From: CAZDVQ01 sp964508975
GTDB lineage: Bacteria; Bacteroidota; Bacteroidia; Chitinophagales; Saprospiraceae
Length of the DNA stretch: 50,719 nucleotides
Assembly: GCA_964508975.1 (NCBI GenBank)
Contig: CAZDVQ010000031.1
Location: forward strand, 1-50,719
Direction of reading: 5' to 3'
Shown here: positions 32,966 through 43,144 of the stretch, piece after piece
Layout of the letters: each line of letters begins with the position of its first letter
Numbering within the stretch: the stretch's first letter is position 1
The notes under the pieces: model-generated
The model's database searches: none
Told to the model about the DNA's origin: nothing
Seen by the model: the letters and a program-made list of their open reading frames with translations, nothing else
Translations under genes and position numbers: made by a program

Positions 32966-35900
32966 CTTACAATCGTTATTTTCTTGGTCAACAGCTCCCC
33001 ACCTTCAAGCTCAACCTTCAACAGGTAAAGCCCAGCGGGATAATCTCCCAGGTCGATCTCATGTTCACGGGTAGGCTCCACGTCAACATTTACTTCCAGC
33101 AACAAGGTGCCACCCAGGTCCAGCAGGCGCAGCTTTACCAAGTCTTTATCCCTGGAATGCACCGTCACCAGCTCGTTTGTCGGGTTGGGGTAAACGCTTA
33201 AGCCCTCAAGGTCCATGTTGTCGCCCGCAGCTTCCCTCAACAGGATACCGGCGTCAAGGCAAACCTGTTCATCCTGGTACACCGTGTCCTTCACGCTGCC
33301 AAATACCAACCTAGCGGTGTATATACCAGGCCCAGCTACGATAGGGCACTGGTACACGATGCTTTCCAGGTAGCCCACGGTAATGCTGTCTGGCAATATA
33401 TCCTTGGCCAAGGTGTTCAGATATATCTCGTTGGCCGTTGCCAATATCAAGTCTTGGTAATCGTTCACCACCACCGAGAGGTTTTCAGCGTCTAAATCTA
33501 GGGCCGTTACCAGTTTTTCTTGCTTGAGGTAGTTAGCCAGCGAATCTGCATTCATCAACACGGGTGTCAACAAACCCACTAGCGAATCACGCTGCCCATA
33601 GATAAACAGGCTATCGGGGTAGGTGGTTGCCAATTCAAGTAATTTTTCCTGGTTCAATATCTGTGTCCCAAGCACCTTGCTTTCCGCGCCCTTGGACAGG
33701 AGTTCACCAAAAGCCGCCTCGTCCACTTTATCCAGGGTCGATTTGGAATACTCTATCCCCAAGAACTCGTCCACCGAGCTGTGCTGTGCAACGGAATCCT
33801 TGAAGCCTTGCATCAGGGCATCCAGGTTCTGCATGCTGTCCAACTTCGCGTAGAGCATTTTATCTGCCCAGAGGTTTTGTTCCGCCTGGTAAAAAATATC
33901 CTCTATGTCCCCCGAGGCCACCAGGCTGTCCAGGGTTCCAGAGGGCGGTAGCATCCTCAATCCATAGTAATCGCAAAGCACGTTCGAGGTACATAGATAC
34001 GGTATTGGATTTCCAAAGGGTGTATTGACAAACCACGGCGCAGGATCTATCCCCTGATTAAGCGGGTAAAAGAATGGGTTCGAGTAGGCAGTGGAGACGT
34101 AAAAAATAGAATTTGGGAACGATGCTGACATTGAGGATGCCCAGGCTGCCCTATCAAAATTGTTGCCCAGCCACAGGTTGCCCGCGTCGTTTTGGTTCCC
34201 TATAGCGCCAGAGCTGAGTAGTAGCCCGAGCTGCATGTCGTTTCCAAACACGTTGCCCTGCACCGCGCAAGTACTTATACCGCTCTCAAACCTCATGCCC
34301 GTCCGCAGGTTCTCGAACTCGTTGCAAGATACATCTATACCGCCTGACTGGGCCTGCCTGTAGCCCATGTATTCCGAGAGCAAGGGTGTGTTGGCGTTGT
34401 TCAGCAGGTATGGCCTGCTATAACCCAACTGCCCCCTCAGGTTGTTACATTGTACCACGATACCCGTGCTACCGTCAACGTTTATCCCTGCCTTGGGCAA
34501 CAGACCTCCCGGGCCTATGTTCATCTGCACCGTGTTGCCCAGCACCATTGTCGAGCTGCTGTTCACCCCTTGCACCCAGATGCCCTCCTGCAAGGGCATG
34601 GAGAGGTTAACGTGGTTATCGTTCACCAGGAACTGTGGCATCTGGAAACCGTTGAGGTGTATGCCCACCCCGCCCGTGGCCAGCACGTTTATCTCGTTGT
34701 TGGCCACCGCGCATATCCCCACGACACTGTTCCCGGTGTTCAGCAGGTTAACCCCGCGTTCACGGCAGGACATGAGGTTGTTGTTTATATCCACGGTGCA
34801 GCCCGTCAGGTTTGTACCGTGTACACCGCTACGCACGTCCTCGAAAAGGACTCCCCGCACAAGCAGGTTAGTCCCCTGCGCATACACGCTGTAGGACGAG
34901 GCCGTGTGCCCCGAGTGCCTGAACTCCAGGTTTTCCAGTCCTGTCAAGGGGTCGGTAGAGCCTAGCAGTTGCAAGTCCGAGGCAGGCCCTAGCCCCCTGA
35001 CGAAAATACCCCGCTGGTAAACGTTCTCGAAAAGGGCACTCTCTAGCGACAACAGCCCGCCGTTGAACGAGCGGATACCGTGGTCTATGTTCTGGAACAC
35101 GTTCCGGTACTGCGGGGAACCGCCCAGGTACAGGAACGGCACACCCACCATCTCGATACCACAGGTGTAGGCCATGCTTGTCGGGGGCATCCCCGTGTAA
35201 GGTAAGAGCTGGGGCGATAGATTTCCCGCTTGTTCCCCGAACTCGTTGTTCGCCAGGAACATCGGCTCGGCGGTGTAGCACAGCACGCCTACCCTGTCAC
35301 GGTGAAACAATGAATTGGACATGGAGAACCGGCTGTCCTTGTTGAGCTTGACGGCGTGTTCACCTCCCTCGAAAGTGTTGTTTTTACCCCAGAGCCTACA
35401 AGTTTGGTTCACCGTGATGCTTTTCCAGTAGTGTGTACAACCGTGTACCCGTGTACCTACCATGTGTATACTGTTCTCGTTGGATATGATTATCTCGGCA
35501 CCCTCGTCCATGATGATTTCAGAGCCATGGGCAAAATCGTAGTCCATGGGCGAAAGCCAGTTCGTGTAGTTGAACTCGAACGTCCCCCGCACCACGATAA
35601 ACTGGGGCTGGATATACGACTGGTTATGGGGCAGCAGGTAGCCCGAGTCGATGGCCGTCCCGATGTCGGGCACGCCGACCAGGCTACCCACCTCGGTGTA
35701 ACCCAGCCCGCAACAGTTCATCCACACCTGTACCTGTGCCTGCAAAACGGCGCAGCCAGCACCCGGGGCACTCACCGTCACGCTGTACAGGCCGGCGTCC
35801 TGCAAGCTGGCCTGCGCCACGCTGTAATCTGGCCCGCTGGCCACGATGGGGCCGTTTGGACCGGCCCAGCTGTAGGTATAGCCCGGCAGCAGATCGCCCT

Positions 35901-38900
35901 GCACGCTGATCAGCAGCTGTTGGCCCACGCAGCTGGCGTTGGCCTCCAGCCACAGGTTCGGCAGGCTATCCAGCGGGACGGTATATTGGGCCGTCAGGCT
36001 GCAACCGCGTAGGTCCGTCAGCACCAGTTGGTACAAACCGGCCTGCAGGTTATATATGTTCGCCGTGCTGGCGCTAAAGCCGTTGGGGCCCGTCCAGCTG
36101 TACTGCAAGGGGGGCTCGCCGCTGGCCGTGATGTCTATGGCGCCGCCGCCGTTGCAGCCCGCCGCGGTGATGGATTGTAGCTGCACGTCCAGCGGCACGC
36201 AGTTGTCGCCCGCCAGCGGCAGGCTGTCCAGGCGCTGTAACACCACGCCCAGCGTGTCGCCGCAGAACGATATGCCCCGCACCAGCAACCAGGGCAAGGC
36301 CGTGGGCCCCGGGTTGCAGCCCGGCATGTAATCGAAAACGAAGTTCACGCACAGCGGGCTGGAGGGCGTGCCCGCCAGGCCCCAGGCGGGGTCCAGCACG
36401 AAGGTGTACAGCAGGTGACCGTCGCCGCGGGCCAGCTCGTTACCGGTTGAACTCGTGTTCGAGGTACTGCCCGGGGAGGCGGGGGGTAGGCCAAACGGCA
36501 GGCCAGGCCCTGCCGTGCCAATGGGCACGAACGTTGACCATATCCCCGCGGCACCGTTGACGGAAGGGGACAAGGAGCCCTGCACCAGGGTCCTGCGGTG
36601 GAATAATGTCCCTTGCCCGTGGTAAACCGTGCTGTTAGCACGGTAATTACCGTTGGGCTGTAGGCCAGCGGGGCGCTCGTAGAGGAAGGTGTCCAGGTCG
36701 GCACGCAGGGGGCGGTACTCGCCGGGGAAGGCCAGCAGCGCGTCGCGGGGGGCGAGGAAGCCCGTTGGCCCCAGGTACTTCTGCACGGTAAGGTAAACCG
36801 ACTTGGTGCAGGTCCTGGCCTGCGAGGTGGGCACGCCGAGCAGGTTCGCGTTGGCATCCGTCCACCAGACACCCACGTCGGTACTCCAGCCCAGGTTGAA
36901 GTGGTTGGTATTGTTCGACTCGCAGTAGTACAGCAGGTCGAGCCCGCAGGCCGCCACGCGGGTCGGCAAGGGGAGTGTATCGGGAAGGGATGACCAGTGG
37001 GCTCCCACCTTTTGGCGTTGGCCCCGGGCATTTGGCCCTTGTTGTACCCCCGACCACCAGCAAATAGCGGTGATGCCGCAGGCCAGCTGGTGCTTGTCAC
37101 CGCCGTGGAAGTTACCGCAAACGCGGTAATCCAGCTTGAACTCGTACTGGTCGCCAGGCTTGAAGTGGGGCCTTTGCAGCAAGCCCTGGGCGTAAAGCAC
37201 ATCGCCGGGCAGGCGGTACTGGTATTGCTTGCCCACGCGGGTACGCCAGGTGCTCAAGTCTATCCAGTTACCCCAGCCGTTGTCTTGCCAAACCCGCAGC
37301 GAGTCGCTTATGCCCACCCAGTCGAAGGTATCCTGCCAGGCGCAGGGGTTCACCAGGTCGAGGTTGAGCCAGCGTAGGGATTCGCCGTGAACCTGTGCCC
37401 ACTGGGCGTAGGTGAAGCCGCCGTTACCGGCGTCGCCTTCCTGCCCGAAGGCCTGCACGGTCACCCGCACGGTATCGCCCTGCATACTACGGTCGGGGGC
37501 GGTGCTGCCGGGCCCGGGCTGGAGGGTAGCCAGGGGTTGGTCGGGCAGGCCGTCGTTGTTGGCGTCCACCAGGCCGAAGTTCAGGCGGCGGGCGGCCACG
37601 GCGTCGACGATGACGCCGGGTGTCACGCAACCCGGGCACTGTATGATGAGGTCGTGGTAAACCCTGGACAGCGCCACCTGGCAAGCCAGGCAGTTGCCGC
37701 CGCCCTGCAGCAGCACGAGCTCCGCCTGTATTCGGGCCGTGGCGCCACCCGAGGGGCAACAGGGCACCACAGGCAGGTAGAGGCTACTATTTTCCATGTA
37801 TTGCTTGAGCGCAGCGTAGTCGTTGAACAAGGTGGGCAGGTCGAACAGTATCTCCCAGGTGCCATAATGTAGGCCCTGGGGCGCTGCCTGCACCGTATAG
37901 GCCAGGGGCGCGTTGCCATCGCTGAGCAGGGCGGTGCCCGGCAGGAACGACAGGCCCTGCGTGGTGCTCACCCGCAGCAGCAGTTGCCCGGCAGGTGTAG
38001 CGCCAGCGTTTGAACCGAAAAACAGGTGGTTACCATCGGCCTCGCCGAGGCCAGCGTTGAAGGACATGTTCTGCACCTGCAGCACCGTGGGGTTGGTGCC
38101 ACAGGTACCCGTGGTGAAGGGCCCCAGCAGCTGTGTCACCGTGGGGTAGAAGGCCTGCTGCAGGTGCAGGTAGCGGGCCCGCGGCTCGTCGGAAGGGTAC
38201 CGGCCCGCGGCCAGGTCTTGCAGGTCGTAGGCGAGTTTTTCGCCCTGACCATCACACTCGTCCACCATCGGGCGGTCACCGTCCCAGCCAACGGTCCAGT
38301 TGTCGAAGTACTCGGGCTTGTCGAAGCCGCCCGTGAGGGTGCTGGCCGTGTCGGGGCAGCAGCGGTAGGTGTAGAAATCCACCACGATCGAGTCGCCGGG
38401 GGCAAGCCAGGGCAGGGTATCAATGTCGTAGCGGGAGATGGGGTTGTGCCCGGCCTGTACCAGCGCCTGCACGCAGGCCGGGTAGTTGGCAGGGTTACCG
38501 GTTGTCAAGCCGGTGGTGTCGCCCTGCGGGATATTTTGCCCGGCGTGGCTGAACTGCACGGTGTTGCCCAGCAGGAAGGTGTTGCCGTTGACGAGGTTGC
38601 TGTTTATGATGTTTGACAGGCGCAGCCTGACATCCTTGGCATCGGCGCCGCCCGTGTTCACGACGTGGTGGCGGTGGTGTTGCAGGCGGCTGCTATCCAA
38701 CCCGGCGGGCAGGCAGGCCTGGGGGTGCGGTCCCGCGGGCTGTACCCGGTAGTTGACCAGCAGGGGCCGGGCGTTGTCGCGTTGCACGCTGGCGCCCGCG
38801 GGTGACAGTGGCAGGCAGGTCGTGGCCGTGCAGGACAGGTTGAAGGCGTAGGCAGTATTGGCCGTGCCGTTGGGGCAGTCGTCGAGGCAGCCCGTCACCG

Positions 38901-39640
38901 ATACCTGCTCGGTGAGCAAGAGGCGCCAGCCGGCGGGCCAGGGCTGGGCAGCAAAATCGAGCTCGACACCCTGCGTCGTGACGTTTATATTGTTGACCGG
39001 GGCAAGCTGGCCCTGCGGGCCTTGCATGCTGGCCGTCCAGCTACTTGCCTGCAAGTATTGGCAGCCCTGCGTGGCCGTGGCCAGGAAGGTACCGTTGAAG
39101 GCCCCCAGCCCGTCGTTGGAGAACTCCAGCGTGCGGCCCAGCACCATGCCCCGGTGGGCCGTGGTGAACAGGCCGGCATTGCTGGCCGCTAGCGCGTCGC
39201 GTACCACGAAGGGGTAGCGCACCTGGTAGCTTGCCTGCACGCTGGCACCGCCCGCCGTGGCCGACTCGGTGAACAGCAGCGGCAACAGCGTTCCGTTGTT
39301 GGCGAACAAGGGTTGCAGGCCCTCGCAGCCCACCTGCATGGTATATTGGACCGTTAGGCTCGCGCCCTGGGGCAGGTTATAGATTATCGGGGCGGTTGTG
39401 GGTTGCACGGTGCCGCCCACCGTGAGCGACAACATGCTGCTGCCCAGCTGGTGGTTGAGTTGCAGCGTGCCCGTGGCCGTGCCGCTGCCCGTGTTCAACA
39501 GGGTGGCTGAGAACTGCGCCGGGGCGCAGGGTTCAAGCCACTGGGGGGGGGGCAAGCGTGATGCTGACATTGCCTTGTGATTGTACGGTACCGAGGGCCA
39601 AGATGAAGGCCATGAATAGCGTGGTAAATACCCTGGTCAT
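32962..39640 (-). CDS. Giant T9SS adhesin with beta-helix, frame interrupted at a C10 tract
   Basis: A 2,202-codon frame starts at 39570, but a proper signal peptide (MTRVFTTLFMAFILALGTVQ, cleaved near SQG) starts at 39640 in another frame. That short frame runs 35 codons into a run of ten C (39543-39552) and stops at 39533. Removing one C joins both frames into about 2,225 residues. Parts in order: about 1,200 residues of repeated beta-rich segments; SprB/PKD-like domains ('PPLQYSWTGPNGFSAS', 'VTVSAPGAGCAVL', about 1180-1330); a right-handed beta-helix (about 1340-1830, 'NTFEGGEHAVKLNKDSRFSM'); a helical linker; and a T9SS sorting domain ('LSVYPNPTNELVTVHS'). GC content is far above the neighbours (39 of 60 bases at 38101-38160). 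Probably a surface adhesin, currently off in this sequence unless the tract is misread. Confidence 0.85.
39543..39552 (-). repeat. C10 homopolymer behind the adhesin signal peptide (possible phase switch)
   Basis: Ten C on the coding strand, at codons 30-33 of the signal-peptide frame. With ten C the protein ends after 35 residues; with nine C it reads ...ITLAPPQWLEPCAPAQ and stays open to the T9SS domain. Confidence 0.9.
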
Positions 39641-39894
39641 AATTTTTTTTGTTTAAGCGGTCAACGAAAAATATAAACGTGCATGACCCTGGCATCGCCC
39701 TGGCGGCGGCCCTGCATGTTGTCCCTGGATATGGTTGAAGTGTATCCCGCCCGTGCGGTTGTACAAATATAGTTATTTTTTGGCCCGCTGGTTATAAACG
39801 CAGGAAAATATTTTTTTTGGGTTATGCCCGGGTCTGAAAATTTTCAGCCCCTACCTCGGGCACACACGTAGCTGCGCCTCTACCATCATTAACC
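39641..39894. other. Leader of the giant adhesin gene
   Basis: Holds a TATATTTG box on the minus strand (39771-39764) about 124 bp before the ATG at 39640. No clear TTG lies 17-23 bp upstream of it. The stretch 39832-39894 (ctgaaaatttt...attaaccatt) is a diverged match to 42713-42773 and extends the direct repeat DR2. No gene is seen. Confidence 0.45.
39764..39771 (-). promoter_or_regulatory. Promoter -7 box TATATTTG of the adhesin cassette
   Basis: TATATTTG on the minus strand, matching TAnnTTTG. It implies a leader of about 115 nt before the signal-peptide ATG at 39640. The -33 element is not convincing. Confidence 0.45.
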
Positions 39895-40195
39895 ATTGCC
39901 CTTGTTGGCGTCCCCGCCAACAAGCAGTAGAACAGCGCAAATGATGGGCAAACTTGTACGGCCGTTGGCGGGGACGCCAACAGCGGCAATGGAATTTAGC
40001 TATGAGATCAGAAGGCAAAGAGCAGAGTGATTCATCCCCACATCCTCTAATCCTCAAATCACGAGGCAGCTGTGCTGCCGAGCAAGCGCCAGGTGCCCGG
40101 AGGGTGCCGCCAAAGGCGGCAGCGCGAAGCGCCAAGCGATCAGCGCGCCCGTAGGGGACCGACGGCGCACCAGCGCCGGGGCGCCCAAAAAAAAA
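39895..40195. repeat. Direct repeat DR2, left copy (palindromic unit plus GC-rich repeat R7)
   Basis: 39895-40067 recur at 42780-42952 with the same 173 bp length and about ten differences. The first ~97 bp form a four-armed dyad: GTTGGCGTCCCCGCCAAC and GTTGGCGGGGACGCCAAC are each hairpins and are inverted to each other, framed by ATTGCC and GGCAAT. An 80 bp linker and the GC-rich repeat R7 (40062-40195, minus orientation) follow. The T-run of R7 overlaps the U tract of the 782-aa gene terminator. Confidence 0.85.
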
Positions 40196-40227
40196 CAAAA
40201 GGCCCCGCAAACATTTGCAGGGCCTTT
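40187..40227 (-). terminator. Terminator of the 782-aa gene
   Basis: The hairpin AAGGCCCTGCAAA-TG-TTTGCGGGGCCTT (40197-40227, minus strand) is followed by TTTTGTTTTTTTTT. The T-run is the same A-run that ends repeat R7, so the repeat supplies the U tract. Confidence 0.8.
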
Positions 40228-40248
40228 CTAATATGCTTAACAGGAAAT

Positions 40249-42597
40249 CTAGTCCTTGATGAACATGGTTTGGTACGTATTCTCTTGATTGTTGGTATGC
40301 AACCTCAAGAAATAGCAACCCGCTGGTAACTGGCCTACATTTACTTGGTTGTAGGCTGTTCCCTTGGCCACTTCTTGTCCCATGGTATTGAATACGCTAT
40401 AATCGAATTGCGTGTTTTCAAAGCCAACGATGTTCAAGTTATCTTGTACAGGGTTAGGGTAAACGCTTAGGCTAAGCACGTACACCGTGTTTAATCCAAC
40501 CGGTACAAAACTAACGGCTGATGAGAGTTGATTACATGCTTGGGCATTTGTTTCTTCAACGGTATAGGTACCAGCTTGTGTAGTCGTGATAGAACTTGAC
40601 ACCTCACCTGCCAATGGGTTACCGTTCAGGAACCACTGGTAAGTTGAACCTGAATTTGAAGGCGTAGACAAAGTATTACCGTTGATGGTAATTGCAGGTG
40701 TAGGCAAAGCAATTACTTGTACATCGAAACTATTACTAGCAGTGCAACCTACACCATCTGTAACGGTAACGCTATAGTTGCCCGCCGTCGAAACCGTGAT
40801 ATTGGCTGTATTGGCACCTGTACTCCAGCTGTATGTATTACCACCAACTGCAGTGAGTGTTGAAAGTGTGCCTGCACAAATAATATCTAAACCTGTAATC
40901 GTAACCGTTGGTGGCACTTGTGCCGTTACGTTAACCGAGGCGGTATAAGCACAGAACAATGCATCTGTAACGGTACAAGTGTATGTACCTGCTGCCAAGC
41001 CCGTTATGCTAGTCGTGGTACTACCATTTGACCAAGCGTAGCTTAAGGGAGTTTCTAGATCTGCGATGCTCGCAGCAGCCGTACCGCTGTTTGGTTGGCC
41101 GCAGAGTACATCGGTCGTGGTCAAATTCAAGGTACGGTTAGGGCATAAGTTTGGCCGAATAATGAAGGGTTTGGCAAAGTCAGGTCCAAAAGCCTCTACG
41201 TTGCCCCAGCCACCCAGCGGTGTCGTTGGCCAGTTAACCCAGCCTGTTCCAGCCGTGAAAATGTCGTTGGTTTGGCCTACCTGCACGGTCGAATCGTACT
41301 CGACGGCGGCAAAGAGGTAGCGGCCTGAAGCCAAGTTGATGTTGCTTGGAAAAGGTACGGTATATAAGCGAGCCGAGTCATCTGTGTAAGTAGCAGGGCT
41401 AGTGGTATGAATCAAGTTAACCGGTATGCCAGAAACCATATCAAAAACGGCTATGCCATGCGGTTGACCGGTGTAGCCTTGGGTATAGAAAACGCTAACT
41501 GAACCAACACGGCCGGCATTGGGTAAATCATAATCGATGCCAACATAGCCACCATTACCCGCACCGATGCCTAAACCACCGGTGACAATACCGTTATCAC
41601 GAGCATAAGTATAACGTTCAACCGTTCTTGTTTGGCTGGCAGTGTTGTTGGCTGGAACTTGGTCGGTAGCCGTCATCAAAGCCTCGAAGTTGACCACGTA
41701 AGTACCCGGGAGTGTTGGGGTATACGCTGGTACCGTAAGCAAAGTTGAGGTAGCTGCAGGAGCTAATGAAGCTACGCCCGGACTGCTAGCTTGGTAAACC
41801 TGTACGCCATCGCGAAGCACTGTAGCTTGTATGCGTACGTTGGTTGCTGTACTTGAACCCACGTTGCTGATGGTACCGGCTAGAGTCAGTGGCGTTGTCT
41901 GAGCCTCTGGCATAATGGTGTACTGGCTTACGGGAGAGGTTGACAAGAGTTGAATGTCGTCAGCAATAGGTTGTGTAACGGTGATATCGTCAATGAGCAA
42001 CACAAACATGTTGTTCGAGTTGTTGCGGAAGGCGATGCGGATAGTTTGGCCAGCATAAGCAGCTAGTGATGCAGTGCGGGCTGTCCATGTGGTATTTTCA
42101 GCAGCAATAGTAAAAATCTGGGTAGAGTTAGTGACCATGTTACCTATGGCTCCATTTGAACCCGTTGGCACGTTTGGTGCGACCATAACCCGGACTTCGT
42201 AGCCGTCTGGGTATAAAGGATCGTAAGTGACAGCATTCCAAGTTAAAGTTGAGGCATTACCTGCGGGAATGTTGATGGCGGGTGTCCACATCCAGTCATC
42301 TGCAATGCCGACAGGGTCGGTCCAGGAGGTACTGAATGCACAGGAGTCGGCAGTGTTGTTGGCAAAATCTTCGCGACGCTCCCAGGCATCATTAATGTAG
42401 CTAACGTTTGGGTCTGGGTTGCGGTTATCGACGTTGGCCAGGATCCAGCCGGAAGGGAATGCATAAGTACCTGGCCCACCGGCCGTTGGGCCGCCGATAC
42501 CATCAAAATCTTCTTGGAAGATAATCACTTGCGCATTAAGCTGCAATTGGAAAACCATTGCGATTAGGACGAGCAATGGGAGTAGAACTCTTTTCAT
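40249..42597 (-). CDS. Secreted choice-of-anchor-J adhesin with PKD/SprB repeats and T9SS sorting domain
   Basis: 782 residues. Signal peptide 1-22 ('LLVLIAMVFQLQLNAQ'). Residues about 25-205 form a cleaved-adhesin/choice-of-anchor-J domain ('FQEDFDGIGGPTAGGPGTYA', 'DDWMWTPAINIPAG', 'IRIAFRNNSNNMFVLLIDDI'). About 210-480 is a beta-rich region with a CARDB-like segment ('TATDQVPANNTASQTRTV'). About 490-690 holds three PKD/SprB-like repeats ('AWSNGSTTTSITGLAAGTYT', 'NTYSWSTGANTANITVST'). The C-terminus is a T9SS type A domain ('LSVYPNPVQDNLNIVGFE'). The gene is bracketed by the two ~300 bp direct repeats DR2 and reads in the same direction as the giant adhesin. Probably a cell-surface or secreted adhesin. 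Confidence 0.9.
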   Translation of the reverse strand: MKRVLLPLLVLIAMVFQLQLNAQVIIFQEDFDGIGGPTAGGPGTYAFPSGWILANVDNRNPDPNVSYINDAWERREDFANNTADSCAFSTSWTDPVGIADDWMWTPAINIPAGNASTLTWNAVTYDPLYPDGYEVRVMVAPNVPTGSNGAIGNMVTNSTQIFTIAAENTTWTARTASLAAYAGQTIRIAFRNNSNNMFVLLIDDITVTQPIADDIQLLSTSPVSQYTIMPEAQTTPLTLAGTISNVGSSTATNVRIQATVLRDGVQVYQASSPGVASLAPAATSTLLTVPAYTPTLPGTYVVNFEALMTATDQVPANNTASQTRTVERYTYARDNGIVTGGLGIGAGNGGYVGIDYDLPNAGRVGSVSVFYTQGYTGQPHGIAVFDMVSGIPVNLIHTTSPATYTDDSARLYTVPFPSNINLASGRYLFAAVEYDSTVQVGQTNDIFTAGTGWVNWPTTPLGGWGNVEAFGPDFAKPFIIRPNLCPNRTLNLTTTDVLCGQPNSGTAAASIADLETPLSYAWSNGSTTTSITGLAAGTYTCTVTDALFCAYTASVNVTAQVPPTVTITGLDIICAGTLSTLTAVGGNTYSWSTGANTANITVSTAGNYSVTVTDGVGCTASNSFDVQVIALPTPAITINGNTLSTPSNSGSTYQWFLNGNPLAGEVSSSITTTQAGTYTVEETNAQACNQLSSAVSFVPVGLNTVYVLSLSVYPNPVQDNLNIVGFENTQFDYSVFNTMGQEVAKGTAYNQVNVGQLPAGCYFLRLHTNNQENTYQTMFIKD

Positions 42598-42779
42598 GGG
42601 TTTAGTTTGAAATTAAAAGATTACGCAATATACGGGAAAGTGTGATATGCGTTGAAAATATCAATGTATATATTTTAGTACCGAGTATCAAGCGCTGAGC
42701 GGCCTAAGTCTGGGACTGAAAATTTTAGAGGGTGCACACTTAGGTGCGCCAAAACAACTCATTAACCATTTATCCCTCC
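42598..42779. other. Leader of the 782-aa gene, no gene seen
   Basis: On the minus strand GTATATTGCG near 42638 is a poor match to a -7 box. From 42713 the sequence is a diverged version of 39832-39894. It contains a short hairpin-like ggtgcacacttaggtgcgcc (42731-42750) that resembles the hairpin at 28340-28361. Confidence 0.35.
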
Positions 42780-43078
42780 ATTGCCCTTGTTGGCGTCCCC
42801 GCCAACAAGCAGTAAAACAGCGCAGATTATTGGCTAACTTGTACGGCCGTTGGCGGGGACGCCAACAGCGGCAATGGAGTTTAGCTATGAGATCAGAAGG
42901 CAAAGAGCAGAGTGATTCATCCCCACATCCCCACATCCTCACATCACGAGGCTGCATCGCAGCCGTATCCGCGCCAGCGATGTGGAGCGGTGGCCCGCAG
43001 GGCCAGACCGCAACGCGGGCCGAGCGACAGCGAGCCGCGCAACGTAGCGACGGCGCGCAGCGCCGGGGCGCCCAAAAA
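42780..43078. repeat. Direct repeat DR2, right copy (palindromic unit plus GC-rich repeat R8)
   Basis: Same order and orientation as 39895-40195: four-armed dyad with ATTGCC/GGCAAT ends (42780-42876), an 80 bp linker, then R8 (42947-43078, minus orientation) starting TTTTTGGGCGCCCCGGCGCT with the core GCGGCTCGCTGTCGCTCGG. The two DR2 copies are about 2.9 kb apart and flank exactly one gene. A frame starting at 42830 extends the peptidase gene into this repeat, but that part has no coding character. Confidence 0.85.
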
Positions 43079-43144
43079 TCAAAACAGATGCGCCAACATT
43101 TTTTATCTTTACCGCAGATTATTCACAACGCACAAAACAGCATT

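Noticed and set aside
34386..38752. Many long frames on the plus strand and in other minus frames inside the giant adhesin (up to 285 codons)
   Set aside because: High GC content makes stops rare in all frames; their sequences are low-complexity and antisense or out of frame to a protein with clear beta-helix and T9SS features.
39895..43078. Repeats read as a CRISPR array
   Set aside because: There are only two long copies 2.9 kb apart, with internal dyads and no regular short spacers; no cas genes are present.
42830..43144. N-terminal extension of the peptidase to a 521-codon frame
   Set aside because: The first 105 codons translate repeat DR2/R8, while a signal peptide begins at 43145.
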